Positions 1 through 7,899 of a DNA stretch of 43,758 nt are shown piece by piece (the first letter of the stretch is position 1; every line of letters begins with the position of its first letter). Source of the DNA: Paraburkholderia sp. SG-MS1. GTDB lineage: Bacteria > Pseudomonadota > Gammaproteobacteria > Burkholderiales > Burkholderiaceae. The notes under the pieces were generated by a model. That model ran no database searches. It was not told the origin of the DNA and saw only the letters and a list, made by a program, of their open reading frames with translations. The stretch spans positions 1 through 43,758 of the forward strand of contig NZ_NPIH01000006.1 in NCBI RefSeq assembly GCF_012275575.1. Direction: 5' to 3'. The translations under genes were made by a program, and so were the position numbers.

Positions 1-35
1 CGGCTCGAGCCAGTCACCGAACGAGCACCAAAACA

Positions 36-68
36 AAAACGGCGTTGTGATTTCTCACAACGCCGTTT
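36..68 (-). terminator. Rho-independent terminator of tRNA-His
   Basis: On the minus strand a 14-bp stem (arms at 55-68 and 37-50, AAACGGCGTTGTGA type) with a four-base loop is followed by a T-rich run at 40-31. It lies 25 bases past the encoded CCA end of the tRNA, so it most likely ends the tRNA-His transcript. Confidence 0.85.
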
Positions 69-93
69 GCAAAACATTACCGCCTGAATTCTT

Positions 94-170
94 TGGGGTG
101 GCTGATGGGGCTCGAACCCACGACAACAGGAATCACAATCCTGGACTCTACCAACTGAGCTACAGCCACC
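94..170 (-). tRNA. tRNA-His (GTG)
   Basis: The minus strand folds as a cloverleaf with acceptor GTGGCTG/CAGCCAC, T-loop GGTTCGAGCC, and anticodon GTG in the loop ATTGTGATT. An extra G at position -1 (base 170) faces C73 (base 97), the identity element of tRNA-His. The CCA end is encoded (bases 94-96). It reads in the same direction as dusA but has its own candidate -10 box, so it need not depend on dusA transcription. Confidence 0.96.
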
Positions 171-224
171 ACTGACATCTGCTTGACTTGCCGGAAAAAA
201 CTGGCTCGTCGATGAAGAAACGAG

Positions 225-230
225 ATTATA
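225..230 (-). promoter_or_regulatory. Candidate -10 box for tRNA-His
   Basis: A perfect TATAAT lies on the minus strand about 55 bases upstream of the tRNA, in the short dusA-tRNA gap. No good -35 box is seen at 16-18 bp, so the call is tentative. Confidence 0.35.
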
Positions 231-258
231 CGAACAAGATTTCCCTTTGCCTAGTCCT

Positions 259-1260
259 TTATTCAAAAATTTCGATCGGCTCACGCAGATGCTGTCTTGC
301 CTCGTCGAAGATGCTCAGATCGCGCGCGGCCAGGCGTTTGCTATCGGACAGGACGCGACGCCAGCCGCGCGCTCCTGCCTCGCCGCGATATAGACCCAGC
401 GCATGGCGCGTGATCGCGCCAAGATACGTACCGCGCGTCATTTCAGCCGCGCAATAGTCGATCAGCTTCGCTTCGACCTGCTCGCGCGTCAGCGGCGTTT
501 GCGTCGAACCATAGAAGCGCGCGTCGACCTCGGCGAGCAGATACGGGTTGTGATAAGCCTCGCGCCCGAGCATTACACCATCGACGTGTTGAAGATGCAG
601 CTCGACTTCATCAAGCGTCTTGATGCCGCCGTTGATGATGATCTCCAACTCCGGGAAGTCGCGCTTCAACTGGTACGCGTAGTCGTACTTGAGTGGCGGA
701 ATTTCGCGATTTTCCTTCGGACTCAAGCCCTTCAGGATCGCATTGCGCGCGTGCACGACGAACACGTTGCAGCCGGCATCCGCAATCGTGCCGACGAAAT
801 CGCGCACGAAGCCGTATTCCTCGACCGCGTCGACGCCGATACGATGCTTGACCGTAACCGGCACCGAGACCGCGTCGCGCATCGCCTTCACGCAGTCGGC
901 CACGAGTTGCGGCTCGTTCATCAGGCACGCGCCGAACGCACCGCGCTGCACACGCTCCGACGGGCACCCGCAGTTCAGATTGATTTCGTCATAACCCCAT
1001 TGCTCGCCGAGTTTCGCCGAACGGGCGAGGTCGGCGGGTTCGCTGCCGCCCAGTTGCAGCGCGACGGGCGCTTCGTCGGGAGTGAACGCGAGATGGCGCG
1101 GGACATCGCCATGGAGCAGCGCGCCGGTCGTCACCATCTCCGTGTAAAGCCAGGTATGGCGCGAGATGACGCGATGCAGCGAGCGACAGTGGCGATCAGT
1201 CCAGTCCATCATCGGCGCCACTGAGACGCGGCGCGGGCTGGGAGTTCGAGGTGAAGACAT
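259..1260 (-). CDS. dusA: tRNA-dihydrouridine(20/20a) synthase DusA
   Basis: FMN- and NADPH-dependent flavoenzyme that reduces uridine 20/20a in the D-loop of tRNAs; cytosolic. The 333-residue product has the DusA hallmarks: N-terminal VSVAPMMDWTDRHCR; INLNCGCPSERVQRGAFG, which contains the Cys that protonates the base; VTVKHRIGVD; and a C-terminal helical domain with RHALGLYRGEAGARGWRR. Length fits DusA (about 330) better than DusB or DusC. The reading frame is open 33 codons upstream, but similarity begins at the Met at 1260. It is transcribed towards tRNA-His, which is an apt but probably coincidental neighbour. Confidence 0.95.
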   Translation of the reverse strand: MSSPRTPSPRRVSVAPMMDWTDRHCRSLHRVISRHTWLYTEMVTTGALLHGDVPRHLAFTPDEAPVALQLGGSEPADLARSAKLGEQWGYDEINLNCGCPSERVQRGAFGACLMNEPQLVADCVKAMRDAVSVPVTVKHRIGVDAVEEYGFVRDFVGTIADAGCNVFVVHARNAILKGLSPKENREIPPLKYDYAYQLKRDFPELEIIINGGIKTLDEVELHLQHVDGVMLGREAYHNPYLLAEVDARFYGSTQTPLTREQVEAKLIDYCAAEMTRGTYLGAITRHALGLYRGEAGARGWRRVLSDSKRLAARDLSIFDEARQHLREPIEIFE

Positions 1261-1486
1261 GGGCAGTCGGACGGCGTGAATCAAAACCCTAATTTTACCG
1301 CAACGCGGGAAACCGCCTGGTCGGGGTGGATGTCCGGCCGTCGCAATGGCCGGATTCACCCCAGCTTCGCCTCGCTCGCCAAGGCGGCGCCCGCCATTCC
1401 CAATAACCCGCCTGCCAACAGGCCTTTGAACTACAAAACCGCTTGGTCATCAGGGCCCGATCGCCGCCGAGGCTTACGCCGCATGC

Positions 1487-1526
1487 CTGAGATGAATTAT
1501 TCCGAAATCAGGAATAGTAATTTCAG
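1487..1526. promoter_or_regulatory. Imperfect dyad upstream of small secreted protein
   Basis: The 387-bp gap between the divergent dusA (start 1260) and the 1648 gene holds no gene. It contains an AT-rich dyad, CTGAGATGAATTATTCC against GGAATAGTAATTTCAG, and a further CTGAAATG at 1613-1620, so the CTGARAT element occurs three times. A smaller repeat, TATCGA/TCGATA, lies at 1529-1549 just before a possible -10 (TATACA, 1557-1562). The repeated element looks like a response-regulator or other dimer site; the protein that binds it is unknown. Confidence 0.35.
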
Positions 1527-1647
1527 CTTATCGACACAAATTTTCGATAGTAGGGGTATACACTGCCTCACATCGACGTTGCAGCGGCACCCCACCGCCC
1601 TGCGACGCCTTCCTGAAATGAAGTCGAAACGTTATCGGAGTTACACC

Positions 1648-1914
1648 ATGAAGACCAAGCTCATCGCCGCCCTGCTGGTTGCCGCTTCTGCCTCGATCGC
1701 CGCCCCCGCTTTTGCTAGCGGCTACGGCCCGGCACCGTTCTATCGTCCGTCGGTCGGCGCACCGGCTTCGCAGCAAGGTCAGAACGCGCAAACCGTTGCG
1801 GCTGAACGCGCCAAAACCGAAGCGAATGCATACGGCGGCGTGAAGAATGTGTCGTCGCAATCGGGTACGCGTGAGCCGGTTTCGGGTCCGCAATCGGTTT
1901 TCTTCGGCCACTAA
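1648..1914 (+). CDS. Small secreted protein, DUF4148-like
   Basis: 88-residue protein with a clear Sec signal peptide (MKTKLIAALLVAASASIAAPAFA, AxA cleavage near residue 23). A short mature region follows, rich in Gly, Ser, Gln and Ala, without cysteine or a catalytic motif. Small periplasmic proteins of this kind (often labelled DUF4148) are abundant in Burkholderiales; their role is unknown. The start is set by the signal peptide and by CGGAG about nine bases upstream, although the frame stays open back to 1276. It is monocistronic, with an AT-rich promoter region carrying repeated CTGARAT elements. Confidence 0.8.
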   Translation: MKTKLIAALLVAASASIAAPAFASGYGPAPFYRPSVGAPASQQGQNAQTVAAERAKTEANAYGGVKNVSSQSGTREPVSGPQSVFFGH

Positions 1915-2188
1915 GCACTCGCCGTCGAATCCGCTGCCTGCAAGGGCAGCGGCCTGACTGGGCGCCGCGCATGCAGGACTGATGCCGGCGCCCAGTGGCG
2001 TTTACAGCGCAGCGTGCGAGGTGCAACACGTCTGCCTCGAGTACCCGCTCGCAAAACCCCGAGCCGATGGTTGATCGAATCGATCGTGCTCTCGAATTGC
2101 GATGAACAACGCGCCCGCCCGGTCCACTGCGCTCCGGTTCGCTTCAGGAAGCATGGCTCGGCGGCAAAGCTGGACATCCGGGCTTGCG

Positions 2189-2443
2189 TTATCCCCTCCA
2201 CGATGTCGCCAGGCCCGCATCGATCAATTCCCGCGCCGCTTGAAAGCCGGCCTCGGCGGCGGCACGCTCGGTCGACCACAAACTGTCGATATGCACGAGC
2301 CGCCAATCGACTACCACGGTGCCCTCCCGCAGCACCCGAAAATGCGCCTTGACGCCCGTCAGCACCTGCTCGACTGCCACCTCGATGTCGTAGTCCTGAT
2401 AACGCTCCTCGTAGTCCCCCATGTCGAGGCCCTTCGGCTCCAT
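2189..2443 (-). CDS. Hypothetical 84-residue protein
   Basis: Small acidic soluble protein (MEPKGLDMGDYEERYQDY...), with a central stretch (VKAHFRVLREGTVVVDWRLV) that reads as an amphipathic beta-hairpin, followed by an Ala-rich helix (STERAAAEAGFQAARELID). No family is recognised and no membrane segment or signal peptide is present. Start chosen at 2443 because GGAGG sits at good spacing upstream; a second Met (MGDYEE) lies seven codons in. It may be co-transcribed with the 2582-2776 gene, 138 bp upstream on the same strand. Confidence 0.6.
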   Translation of the reverse strand: MEPKGLDMGDYEERYQDYDIEVAVEQVLTGVKAHFRVLREGTVVVDWRLVHIDSLWSTERAAAEAGFQAARELIDAGLATSWRG

Positions 2444-2581
2444 GTCCGCCTCCGTGAGTGTGTTGTATGAGTGCTGTGTGCCGGGGTGAAATAGGCGGCC
2501 AGCGGCTCCGGCGAGCGCACGCACCGCACCGCTCCGCGGCACGCTGCGGCGCCTTTGCGGACTGCCCTTCCTGTCAGGCGA

Positions 2582-2776
2582 TCAATCGCAATCGCCGGAA
2601 AGATACTGCCGTCCGCTACAGGTGATCTGGACTTCCCCGCCCGTTCTGGCAACCAGGCCCCCCGCCAGCAATTCCGCGGTGACTGACTGCGCCAGCTGCG
2701 GCGCCGGTTGACCGACGCCGACGTCGTTCAGACGCCGCAACGCTTCAACCGCTTCGGGACTCAATGACTTCGACAT
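2582..2776 (-). CDS. Hypothetical 64-residue protein
   Basis: Short soluble protein beginning MSKSLSPEAVEALRRLN and ending in a Cys-containing tail (ITCSGRQYLSGDCD). The middle (VTAELLAGGLVARTGGEVQIT) resembles the wing of a winged-helix fold, but it is too short to assign. GGAGACGGCC before the Met at 2776 supports that start over the upstream MNIPTETA. It is followed on the same strand by the 84-residue hypothetical protein. Function unknown. Confidence 0.55.
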   Translation of the reverse strand: MSKSLSPEAVEALRRLNDVGVGQPAPQLAQSVTAELLAGGLVARTGGEVQITCSGRQYLSGDCD

Positions 2777-3181
2777 GGCCGTCTCCGTCGGGATGTTCAA
2801 TTCATCCTAGCAACTTTCGGGGACGTATGCAGGTGCGCTCAACGCATAGACATGGCGCGGGGGCGTTGGACCGAGGTATGGAGCTTGCTCGTCTGCAGCT
2901 TGCCTACTCCCTTTCATGACCGCTGTCCGCAGGCAGCCTCCGCCATACGGTCTCGTCAAGCTCGCCTCGCGCGAGCCGCCGATACCCGGGGAAGTCATCA
3001 TGAAACGCTTCCCCCGCAAGCATTGCCGGCCGCGCGGGAGCGAATGTCGGCGTATCAGAGTGATGGGCGCCGAAGAGCGGATGGGAAGTCGGTACCCGGC
3101 ACCAGCGTCCCCACCAGGTCCATCGCCATATTCGGCGCCAGGGGACAGCCAGCATCCCACCTCATCGCAGCGGAGGATCCA
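2777..3181. other. 405-bp region without a recognisable gene
   Basis: Both strands have only short overlapping open frames with arginine/proline-rich, shadow-like translations. No RNA fold or repeat stood out. It should hold the promoters of the divergent genes at 2776 (minus) and 3182 (plus). Confidence 0.5.
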
Positions 3182-3445
3182 ATGAAGCGAAGCAGATGGA
3201 CAACGCCGAGCGCCGGCATCGCGCTTGCAGCGGCCACCGCAATCAGCATCACCCCCGTGGCATTCGCACAAACTGCGAAAACAGCGCCAGCGGACAGTAG
3301 CGCGTCGATGGCAAAACCGCCCGAAGCCGCTTCCAGCTCCGGTGGTTCAAGCAATCCGGACAACATGCCGATCAAACGTCCGCGCCAGCCGACCAACGAC
3401 CGGATGATGCACGAGCCGCCCGCCAGCGGCGCGAACGCGAAATAG
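3182..3445 (+). CDS. Small exported Pro/Ser-rich protein
   Basis: 87-residue protein with an N-terminal signal peptide (MKRSRWTTPSAGIALAAATAISITPVAFAQ, AFA-Q cleavage near residue 29) and a low-complexity mature part rich in Ala, Ser, Pro and Gly. There are no cysteines and no motif. CGGAGG six bases before the ATG gives a strong ribosome binding site, so this start is preferred although the frame is open back to 2852. Probably a periplasmic protein of unknown function; its 3' end faces the mop gene. Confidence 0.65.
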   Translation: MKRSRWTTPSAGIALAAATAISITPVAFAQTAKTAPADSSASMAKPPEAASSSGGSSNPDNMPIKRPRQPTNDRMMHEPPASGANAK

Positions 3446-3460
3446 CGGCGGCTTTACACG

Positions 3461-3676
3461 CTACAGGCGCGCGATCGACACCTCCGTCGACTTCACCAGC
3501 GCGACCACTTCCGAACCGACCTTCAGTTCGAGTTCGTCGACCGAGCGCGTGGTGATCACCGATGTGACGATGCCGAACGGCGTCTCCACATCCACCTCGG
3601 ACACCACCGAGCCGCGGATGATTTCCTTGATCTTGCCTTTGAACTGATTGCGTACGTTGATTGCGGAAATGCTCAT
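3461..3676 (-). CDS. Molybdopterin/molybdate-binding Mop (TOBE) protein
   Basis: 71-residue single TOBE/Mop domain (MSISAINVRNQFKGKIKEI...; VTSVITTRSVDELELKVGSEVVALVKSTEVSIARL). Members of this family form small oligomers that bind molybdate or related oxyanions in the cytosol. It lies 48 bp downstream of ssuB on the same strand and is probably the last gene of the ssuDCB operon. Mop-like genes sit beside sulfonate uptake operons in several Burkholderiales, where they might bind an oxyanion connected with sulfur supply; that role is inference. Confidence 0.88.
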   Translation of the reverse strand: MSISAINVRNQFKGKIKEIIRGSVVSEVDVETPFGIVTSVITTRSVDELELKVGSEVVALVKSTEVSIARL

Positions 3677-3724
3677 ATCGAGTGACTCCAGAGATGCGGT
3701 TAAAAGCAGGTCAGGCCAGCAAAC

Positions 3725-4747
3725 TCAGATGGCCCAGCGGACGTCTGTCGGCCGCGTGAGACGGCCAGCGTCACGCGCGTCGTACGGGCGATCGGAGAGC
3801 GCGTCGTCGTTCGGCGCGTTCTTCAGCACGCGTTGCAACACGTGGTCTTCGAGCGCGGCGAAGCCCGCCGATGCGCGCGCCCGCGGACGATCGAGCGCGA
3901 CCGGCTGATCGAGGGCGATGCGCCCTTCTTCGATCAGCAGAATCCGGTCGCCGAGCGCCACGGCTTCATGCACGTCGTGCGTGACGAGCAGCGCGGTGAA
4001 CCGATGCTCGCGCCACAGGCGTTCGATCAACGCGTGCATTTCGATCCGCGTCAGCGCGTCGAGCGCGCCGAGCGGCTCATCGAGCAACAGCAATTGCGGA
4101 CGATGCACGAGTGCCCGCGCCAGCGCCACGCGCTGCCGCTGGCCGCCGGAGAGCTGCGCCGGCCAATCGGCGGCGCGTTCGAGCAGGCCGACTTCGGCGA
4201 GCACGGCGCGCGCATCCTCACGCGCGCTGCGGCCAAGACCGAGCATCACGTTCTGCAACACGCTCTTCCACGGCAGCAGGCGCGCGTCCTGGAACATGAT
4301 GCGGGTGTCGAGCGGGCCGCCGTCTTCGGCGCGCTTGTCGAGCACGCCCGCGCTGGTCTTTTCGAGGCCCGCGACGAGCCGCAGCAAAGTCGACTTACCG
4401 CAACCGCTGCGGCCGACGATCGCGACGAAACTGCCGCGCTCGATCGACAGATCGAAGTCGGACAACACCTTGCGTCCGCCGTACTGCTTGCCGACGCCAT
4501 GCAACTGCACCGAGTAATCGGACGACGAACGGGACGCGTCGGGCGTGCCGTTGCGCGCGAGCGTGCCGTCGGTTCTGAGCGCGTCGCTCCGCGTCGTCAC
4601 TCGCGGCTTGCCGTGCGTCGAAGCGGCCTGCTCAAAGCCAGCGGCCTGGTCCGCGTCGTGATCGGCGATCCGCGGCTGCGCGAGTTCGGCTTCGAGATCG
4701 CTGCCCGCAATCGCACCGAACGAAGCCGACAATGTCGTTGCGTTCAT
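3725..4747 (-). CDS. ssuB: Aliphatic sulfonate ABC transporter, ATP-binding protein SsuB
   Basis: 340-residue ATPase that powers sulfonate import through SsuC at the inner membrane. Walker [10 protein letters not shown] (112-120), Q-loop [10 protein letters not shown] typical of the nitrate/taurine/sulfonate subfamily, signature LSGGQ (199-203), Walker B LLLLDEP (219-225) and switch His in VTHD are all present. A 75-80-residue Ala/Asp/Ser-rich N-terminal extension precedes the ABC domain; E. coli SsuB lacks it. The ATG overlaps the ssuC stop as ATGA (4744-4747), indicating translational coupling. The open frame continues upstream inside ssuC but is a shadow. Confidence 0.93.
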   Translation of the reverse strand: MNATTLSASFGAIAGSDLEAELAQPRIADHDADQAAGFEQAASTHGKPRVTTRSDALRTDGTLARNGTPDASRSSSDYSVQLHGVGKQYGGRKVLSDFDLSIERGSFVAIVGRSGCGKSTLLRLVAGLEKTSAGVLDKRAEDGGPLDTRIMFQDARLLPWKSVLQNVMLGLGRSAREDARAVLAEVGLLERAADWPAQLSGGQRQRVALARALVHRPQLLLLDEPLGALDALTRIEMHALIERLWREHRFTALLVTHDVHEAVALGDRILLIEEGRIALDQPVALDRPRARASAGFAALEDHVLQRVLKNAPNDDALSDRPYDARDAGRLTRPTDVRWAI

Positions 4748-5607
4748 GCTTTCGCTCCTCGTTGGTAGGCCGGATGCCAGCGCAGCGACACGCGCTCCAG
4801 GCTCTTCGCGAGCACGTCGGCGAGTTTGCCGAGCGCCGCGTACAGCAGAATGCCGACCACGACCACGTCCGTTTGCAGGAATTCGCGCGCATTCATCGTC
4901 ATGTAGCCGATGCCCGATTGCGCTGAAATGGTCTCGGCGACGATCAGCGTGACCCACATCAGCCCCAACGCGAACCGCACGCCGACGAGAATCGACGGCA
5001 ACGCACCCGGCAAAATCACATGGCGGTATAGCGCGAAACCCTTCACGCCATAACTGCGCGCCATTTCGATCAGGTTGGCGTCGACCGATCGGATGCCATG
5101 AAACGTGTTCACATAGACCGGGAAAAACACGCCGAGCGCGACGAGAAACACCTTCGCCTGCTCCTCGATGCCGAACCACAGGATCACGAGCGGGATCATC
5201 GCGAGCGAGGGGATGTTGCGGATCATCTGCACGGTCGAATCGAGCGCGACTTCGGCGGGCTTGAACAGGCCTGTCGCGAGTCCGAGCACGAGACCGATGC
5301 CGCCGCCGATCGCGAATCCCGACACCGCGCGCCACGTGCTGACCTTCACGTCCGCCCACATTTCACCGGACTGGATCAGCGACCACGCCGCCTTCACGAC
5401 CGCGAGCGGTTCGGGCAGCACGCGCGTGGACAGTACGCCGCTGCGCGCGGCGAATTCCCACGCGAGCAGAATCACGAGCGGCGCGATCCATGGCGCCAGA
5501 TGCGCGCCGATGCGGCGCAGCGTGCCCGCGTCGGGGCTTGCGTTCGCGTGCGCCCCCGCGTTTGCGTTCGCATCGCCGCGAGACGCGCCCAGAGTGGCTT
5601 GAGTCAT
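4744..5607 (-). CDS. ssuC: Aliphatic sulfonate ABC transporter permease SsuC
   Basis: 287-residue inner-membrane permease of the BPD_transp_1 family with about six hydrophobic segments starting near residue 35 ([17 protein letters not shown]). The EAA loop that contacts SsuB is [19 protein letters not shown] followed by PGALPS. The N-terminus has an Ala/Asn/Asp repeat-like tract ([18 protein letters not shown]). Start at 5607 is backed by AGGAAAG upstream. It lies 55 bp after ssuD and overlaps ssuB by four bases. With SsuB it forms the channel and motor; the binding protein SsuA is not in this window. Confidence 0.93.
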   Translation of the reverse strand: MTQATLGASRGDANANAGAHANASPDAGTLRRIGAHLAPWIAPLVILLAWEFAARSGVLSTRVLPEPLAVVKAAWSLIQSGEMWADVKVSTWRAVSGFAIGGGIGLVLGLATGLFKPAEVALDSTVQMIRNIPSLAMIPLVILWFGIEEQAKVFLVALGVFFPVYVNTFHGIRSVDANLIEMARSYGVKGFALYRHVILPGALPSILVGVRFALGLMWVTLIVAETISAQSGIGYMTMNAREFLQTDVVVVGILLYAALGKLADVLAKSLERVSLRWHPAYQRGAKA

Positions 5608-5662
5608 GGTTGCTTTCCTCATTGCTTGTCGAAGCTCGTCCGTGCCGGAGGCACCCGTGCGC

Positions 5663-6823
5663 TCAGCTCGCGCTCGCCGCCTTCGGCAGATAGTTGTTGC
5701 CGACGATCTCGCCGAACGGCCCCGACAGCGGACCATTCGAAACCTTGTTGCGGCGGTTCGGCAACAGCGGGAACACCAGTTCGGCGAAGCGATACGACTC
5801 TTCCAGATGCGGATAGCCCGACAGGATGAAAGTGTCGATGCCGAGCTCGGCGTACTCCTTCATGCGCGCGGCGATCTGCCCCGGATTGCCGACCAGCGCG
5901 GTCCCGGCGCCGCCCCGCACGAGGCCCACGCCCGCCCACAGATTCGGATAGACCTCGAGTTCGGCGCGCCCGCCGCGCTTGCCGCCGTGCAGCGCGGCCA
6001 TGCGGCGCTGGCCTTCGGAGTCCATCTTCGAGAACGAGGCCTGCGCGCGGGCGATGGTGTCGTCGTCGAGCTTGCTGATCAGCTTGTCGGCGGCGGCCCA
6101 GGCTTCTTCTTCGGTCTCGCGCACGATCACGTGCAGGCGAATGCCGAACTTGATTTCGCGGCCGTGCACCGCGGCGCGCGCGCGAATGTCGGCGATCTTC
6201 CTCGCCACCGCCTCCGGCGGCTCGCCCCACGTCAGATAGGTGTCGATATGCTCGCCCGCCATGTCGTGCGCGGCCGGCGACGAACCGCCGAACCACAGCG
6301 GCGGATGCGGGTTCTGCACCGGCGGATACAACGCCTTGCCCCCTTTCGAACTGAGATGCTTTCCTTCGAAGTCGATCGCGTCGTTGGTGTGCGACGCGCT
6401 GAGCAGTTTGCGCCAGATGTGCAGGAACTCATCGGTGATTTCATAGCGCGTGTCGTGATCCACGAACACGCCGTCGCCTTCCAGTTCGGCCGCGTCGCCA
6501 CCGGTCACGACGTTGATCAGCAGACGCCCGTTCGACAGACGGTCGAAGGTCGCCGCCATGCGCGCGGCCAGCCCGGGCGACGAAAGACCCGGACGGATCG
6601 CCACCAGGAACTTCAACCGTTTGGTCGCGGCAATCAGGCTCGAAGCGACGACCCAGGCGTCTTCGCACGAACGGCCCGTGGGCAGCAGCACGCCTTCGTA
6701 GCCGAGCGTATCGGCGGCGACGGCGATCTGCTGGAAGTAGTCGTAGTCCGCTGCGCGTGCGCCTTGGGACGTACCGAGATAGCGGCTGTCGCCGTGCGTC
6801 GGAATGAACCAGAACACATTCAT
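5663..6823 (-). CDS. ssuD: FMNH2-dependent alkanesulfonate monooxygenase SsuD
   Basis: 386-residue luciferase-like TIM-barrel enzyme that oxidises C2 and longer alkanesulfonates to aldehyde and sulfite with reduced flavin and O2, releasing sulfur under sulfate starvation. Sequence shows [55 protein letters not shown] and the C-terminal [19 protein letters not shown], all typical of SsuD; length matches the family (about 380). AGGAG eight bases before the ATG fixes the start. It needs a flavin reductase (SsuE), whose gene is not nearby. First gene of ssuD-ssuC-ssuB-mop, preceded by a long GC-rich leader. Confidence 0.95.
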   Translation of the reverse strand: MNVFWFIPTHGDSRYLGTSQGARAADYDYFQQIAVAADTLGYEGVLLPTGRSCEDAWVVASSLIAATKRLKFLVAIRPGLSSPGLAARMAATFDRLSNGRLLINVVTGGDAAELEGDGVFVDHDTRYEITDEFLHIWRKLLSASHTNDAIDFEGKHLSSKGGKALYPPVQNPHPPLWFGGSSPAAHDMAGEHIDTYLTWGEPPEAVARKIADIRARAAVHGREIKFGIRLHVIVRETEEEAWAAADKLISKLDDDTIARAQASFSKMDSEGQRRMAALHGGKRGGRAELEVYPNLWAGVGLVRGGAGTALVGNPGQIAARMKEYAELGIDTFILSGYPHLEESYRFAELVFPLLPNRRNKVSNGPLSGPFGEIVGNNYLPKAASAS

Positions 6824-6965
6824 TTTGCTGCTCCTGCTTGTTCGAAACTGGGTTGAACGGGGACGGTGCGGACGCGTCCGCGCACGCGCCGGCCGCGCGC
6901 ATCCGGCCGGCACACGGCCGGGCGGTGCAACGAAAACGAGTGAGAAATGGGCGTGGTGGCGCGCG

Positions 6966-7031
6966 CTACGGGCGAGAGCGCCGGCGCGCTTGCGCCATGC
7001 GGCGGGTGAAGATCGGCATCAGGCAGGACAT
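6966..7031 (-). CDS. Possible 21-residue leader peptide upstream of ssuD
   Basis: Short open frame [21 protein letters not shown] ending in TAG, with GAGGGA about ten bases before its ATG. It lies 143 bp upstream of ssuD in the same direction and is followed by GC-rich hairpins. It contains one Cys and two Met codons among its first five, so sensing of sulfur amino acids by translation is conceivable. Nothing else supports it, and short frames of this size are common by chance in GC-rich DNA. Confidence 0.2.
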   Translation of the reverse strand: MSCLMPIFTRRMAQARRRSRP

Positions 7032-7244
7032 CGCGACGGCTTCCCTCGACCAGACGTGCGCATGACGCGCTCGATTAACGGACGACGGCGCCGAACGCCG
7101 TCTGCATGAAGAAGCAGTCTATGGATCGGGGGGCGCCTTTTGAACGATTTTTTTTAGCTTAGGTTTTCCACTTTCGTGATTAGCCCGACGTTAAAGCATA
7201 CGGGTGTTGCGCTTTATGCACGCGGAAACCGGGGTACCCCTATA

Positions 7245-7250
7245 TATAAT
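7245..7250 (+). promoter_or_regulatory. Candidate -10 box for membrane protein gene
   Basis: TATATATAAT (7241-7250) ends in a perfect TATAAT, 70 bases before the ATG at 7320. No good -35 hexamer is found at the right distance, so it may be an activator-dependent promoter. Confidence 0.35.
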
Positions 7251-7319
7251 GGCGCACGTTTCCAATAATCCGGTGCAGGCCACGCGAATGACGCCGCCTG
7301 TACCCTGGCGGTGCAATGC

Positions 7320-7745
7320 ATGCAAAAACTCATCCTGCCGTTCGTCGCTGGTTTTCTGGCATCCCTGTTCTTTCACGAATCCACGCTGGCGCTGATGCAC
7401 GCAGCGGGCATGATCGATCCGACCGGTTTTTCGACAGCGCCGTTCTTACCGCTCGGGCTGCCTGAGTTCATCGCGAATGCAATCTGGAGCGCGTTCTGGG
7501 CCGTGCTGATGGCGTGGCTGCTGCGCGTCGCGCCGCACCGGCGTGCGCCGTGGGTGCCGGCTTTCGTGTTCGGCGGTGTCGTGTTGACTGCGGCGAGCGT
7601 GTTCGTGATCGACCCGCTGCGCGGCATCTGGCCGAGCGGCAACATGCTGCCGCGCCTTGCGGTGGGGTTCGCGGCGAACGCAATGTGGGGCTGGGGCGCG
7701 CTGGTGTTCATGCGCGCCTTTATGGCGAGCGAAGACGAAGAGTGA
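7320..7745 (+). CDS. Hypothetical inner-membrane protein
   Basis: 141-residue protein with about four hydrophobic segments: LILPFVAGFLASLFF, FIANAIWSAFWAVLMAWLL, WVPAFVFGGVVLTAASVFVI and a last one around FAANAMWGWGALVFMRAF, then an acidic tail (ASEDEE). No family or catalytic motif is recognised. The ATG at 7320 is preferred over an in-frame GTG at 7311; the ribosome binding site is weak for both. It stands alone between the divergent ssu operon and a convergent acyl-CoA hydrolase gene. Confidence 0.75.
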   Translation: MQKLILPFVAGFLASLFFHESTLALMHAAGMIDPTGFSTAPFLPLGLPEFIANAIWSAFWAVLMAWLLRVAPHRRAPWVPAFVFGGVVLTAASVFVIDPLRGIWPSGNMLPRLAVGFAANAMWGWGALVFMRAFMASEDEE

Positions 7746-7899
7746 GAAGACTGAGGGTGAGTCGACTGCGGCGATACGCGGCTGGCACGCCGAAGGCTCG
7801 CCTCGTAGCTTTGCGGGCTTCAGGGCTTTACGCCAGCGCACTTGCAGATTGATGCCCGCAACCTTGCCCACCTCAACCCGTTCACTTCACTCGCCCTCT

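Larger units (their letters stand above)
6824..7319 (-). promoter_or_regulatory. Long structured leader/promoter region of ssuD
   Basis: This gap of nearly 500 bp has no conserved gene. Next to ssuD it is strongly self-complementary, including a perfect 14-bp palindrome GCGGACGCGTCCGC (6868-6881) and CCGGC/GCCGG hairpins near 6900. Upstream it turns AT-rich (7140-7200), which fits a sulfur-starvation promoter bound by a CysB/SsuR-type LysR regulator, though no operator could be assigned. The right end must also serve the divergent gene at 7320. Confidence 0.4.

Noticed and set aside
403..1224. 273-codon plus-strand frame
   Set aside because: Antisense of dusA with an Arg/His-rich translation, a typical shadow in GC-rich DNA. 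Many similar frames (for example 40268-41905, 3833-4768, 16914-18011) were dropped for the same reason.
3725..5359. 544-codon open frame as a permease-ATPase fusion
   Set aside because: The upstream part is the wrong frame of ssuC. SsuC has its own complete frame and the ATGA overlap at 4744-4747 marks two separate proteins.
6824..7310. Remnant of ssuA upstream of ssuD
   Set aside because: No frame in this stretch gives a signal peptide or binding-protein motif; it is GC-rich structured leader and AT-rich promoter.
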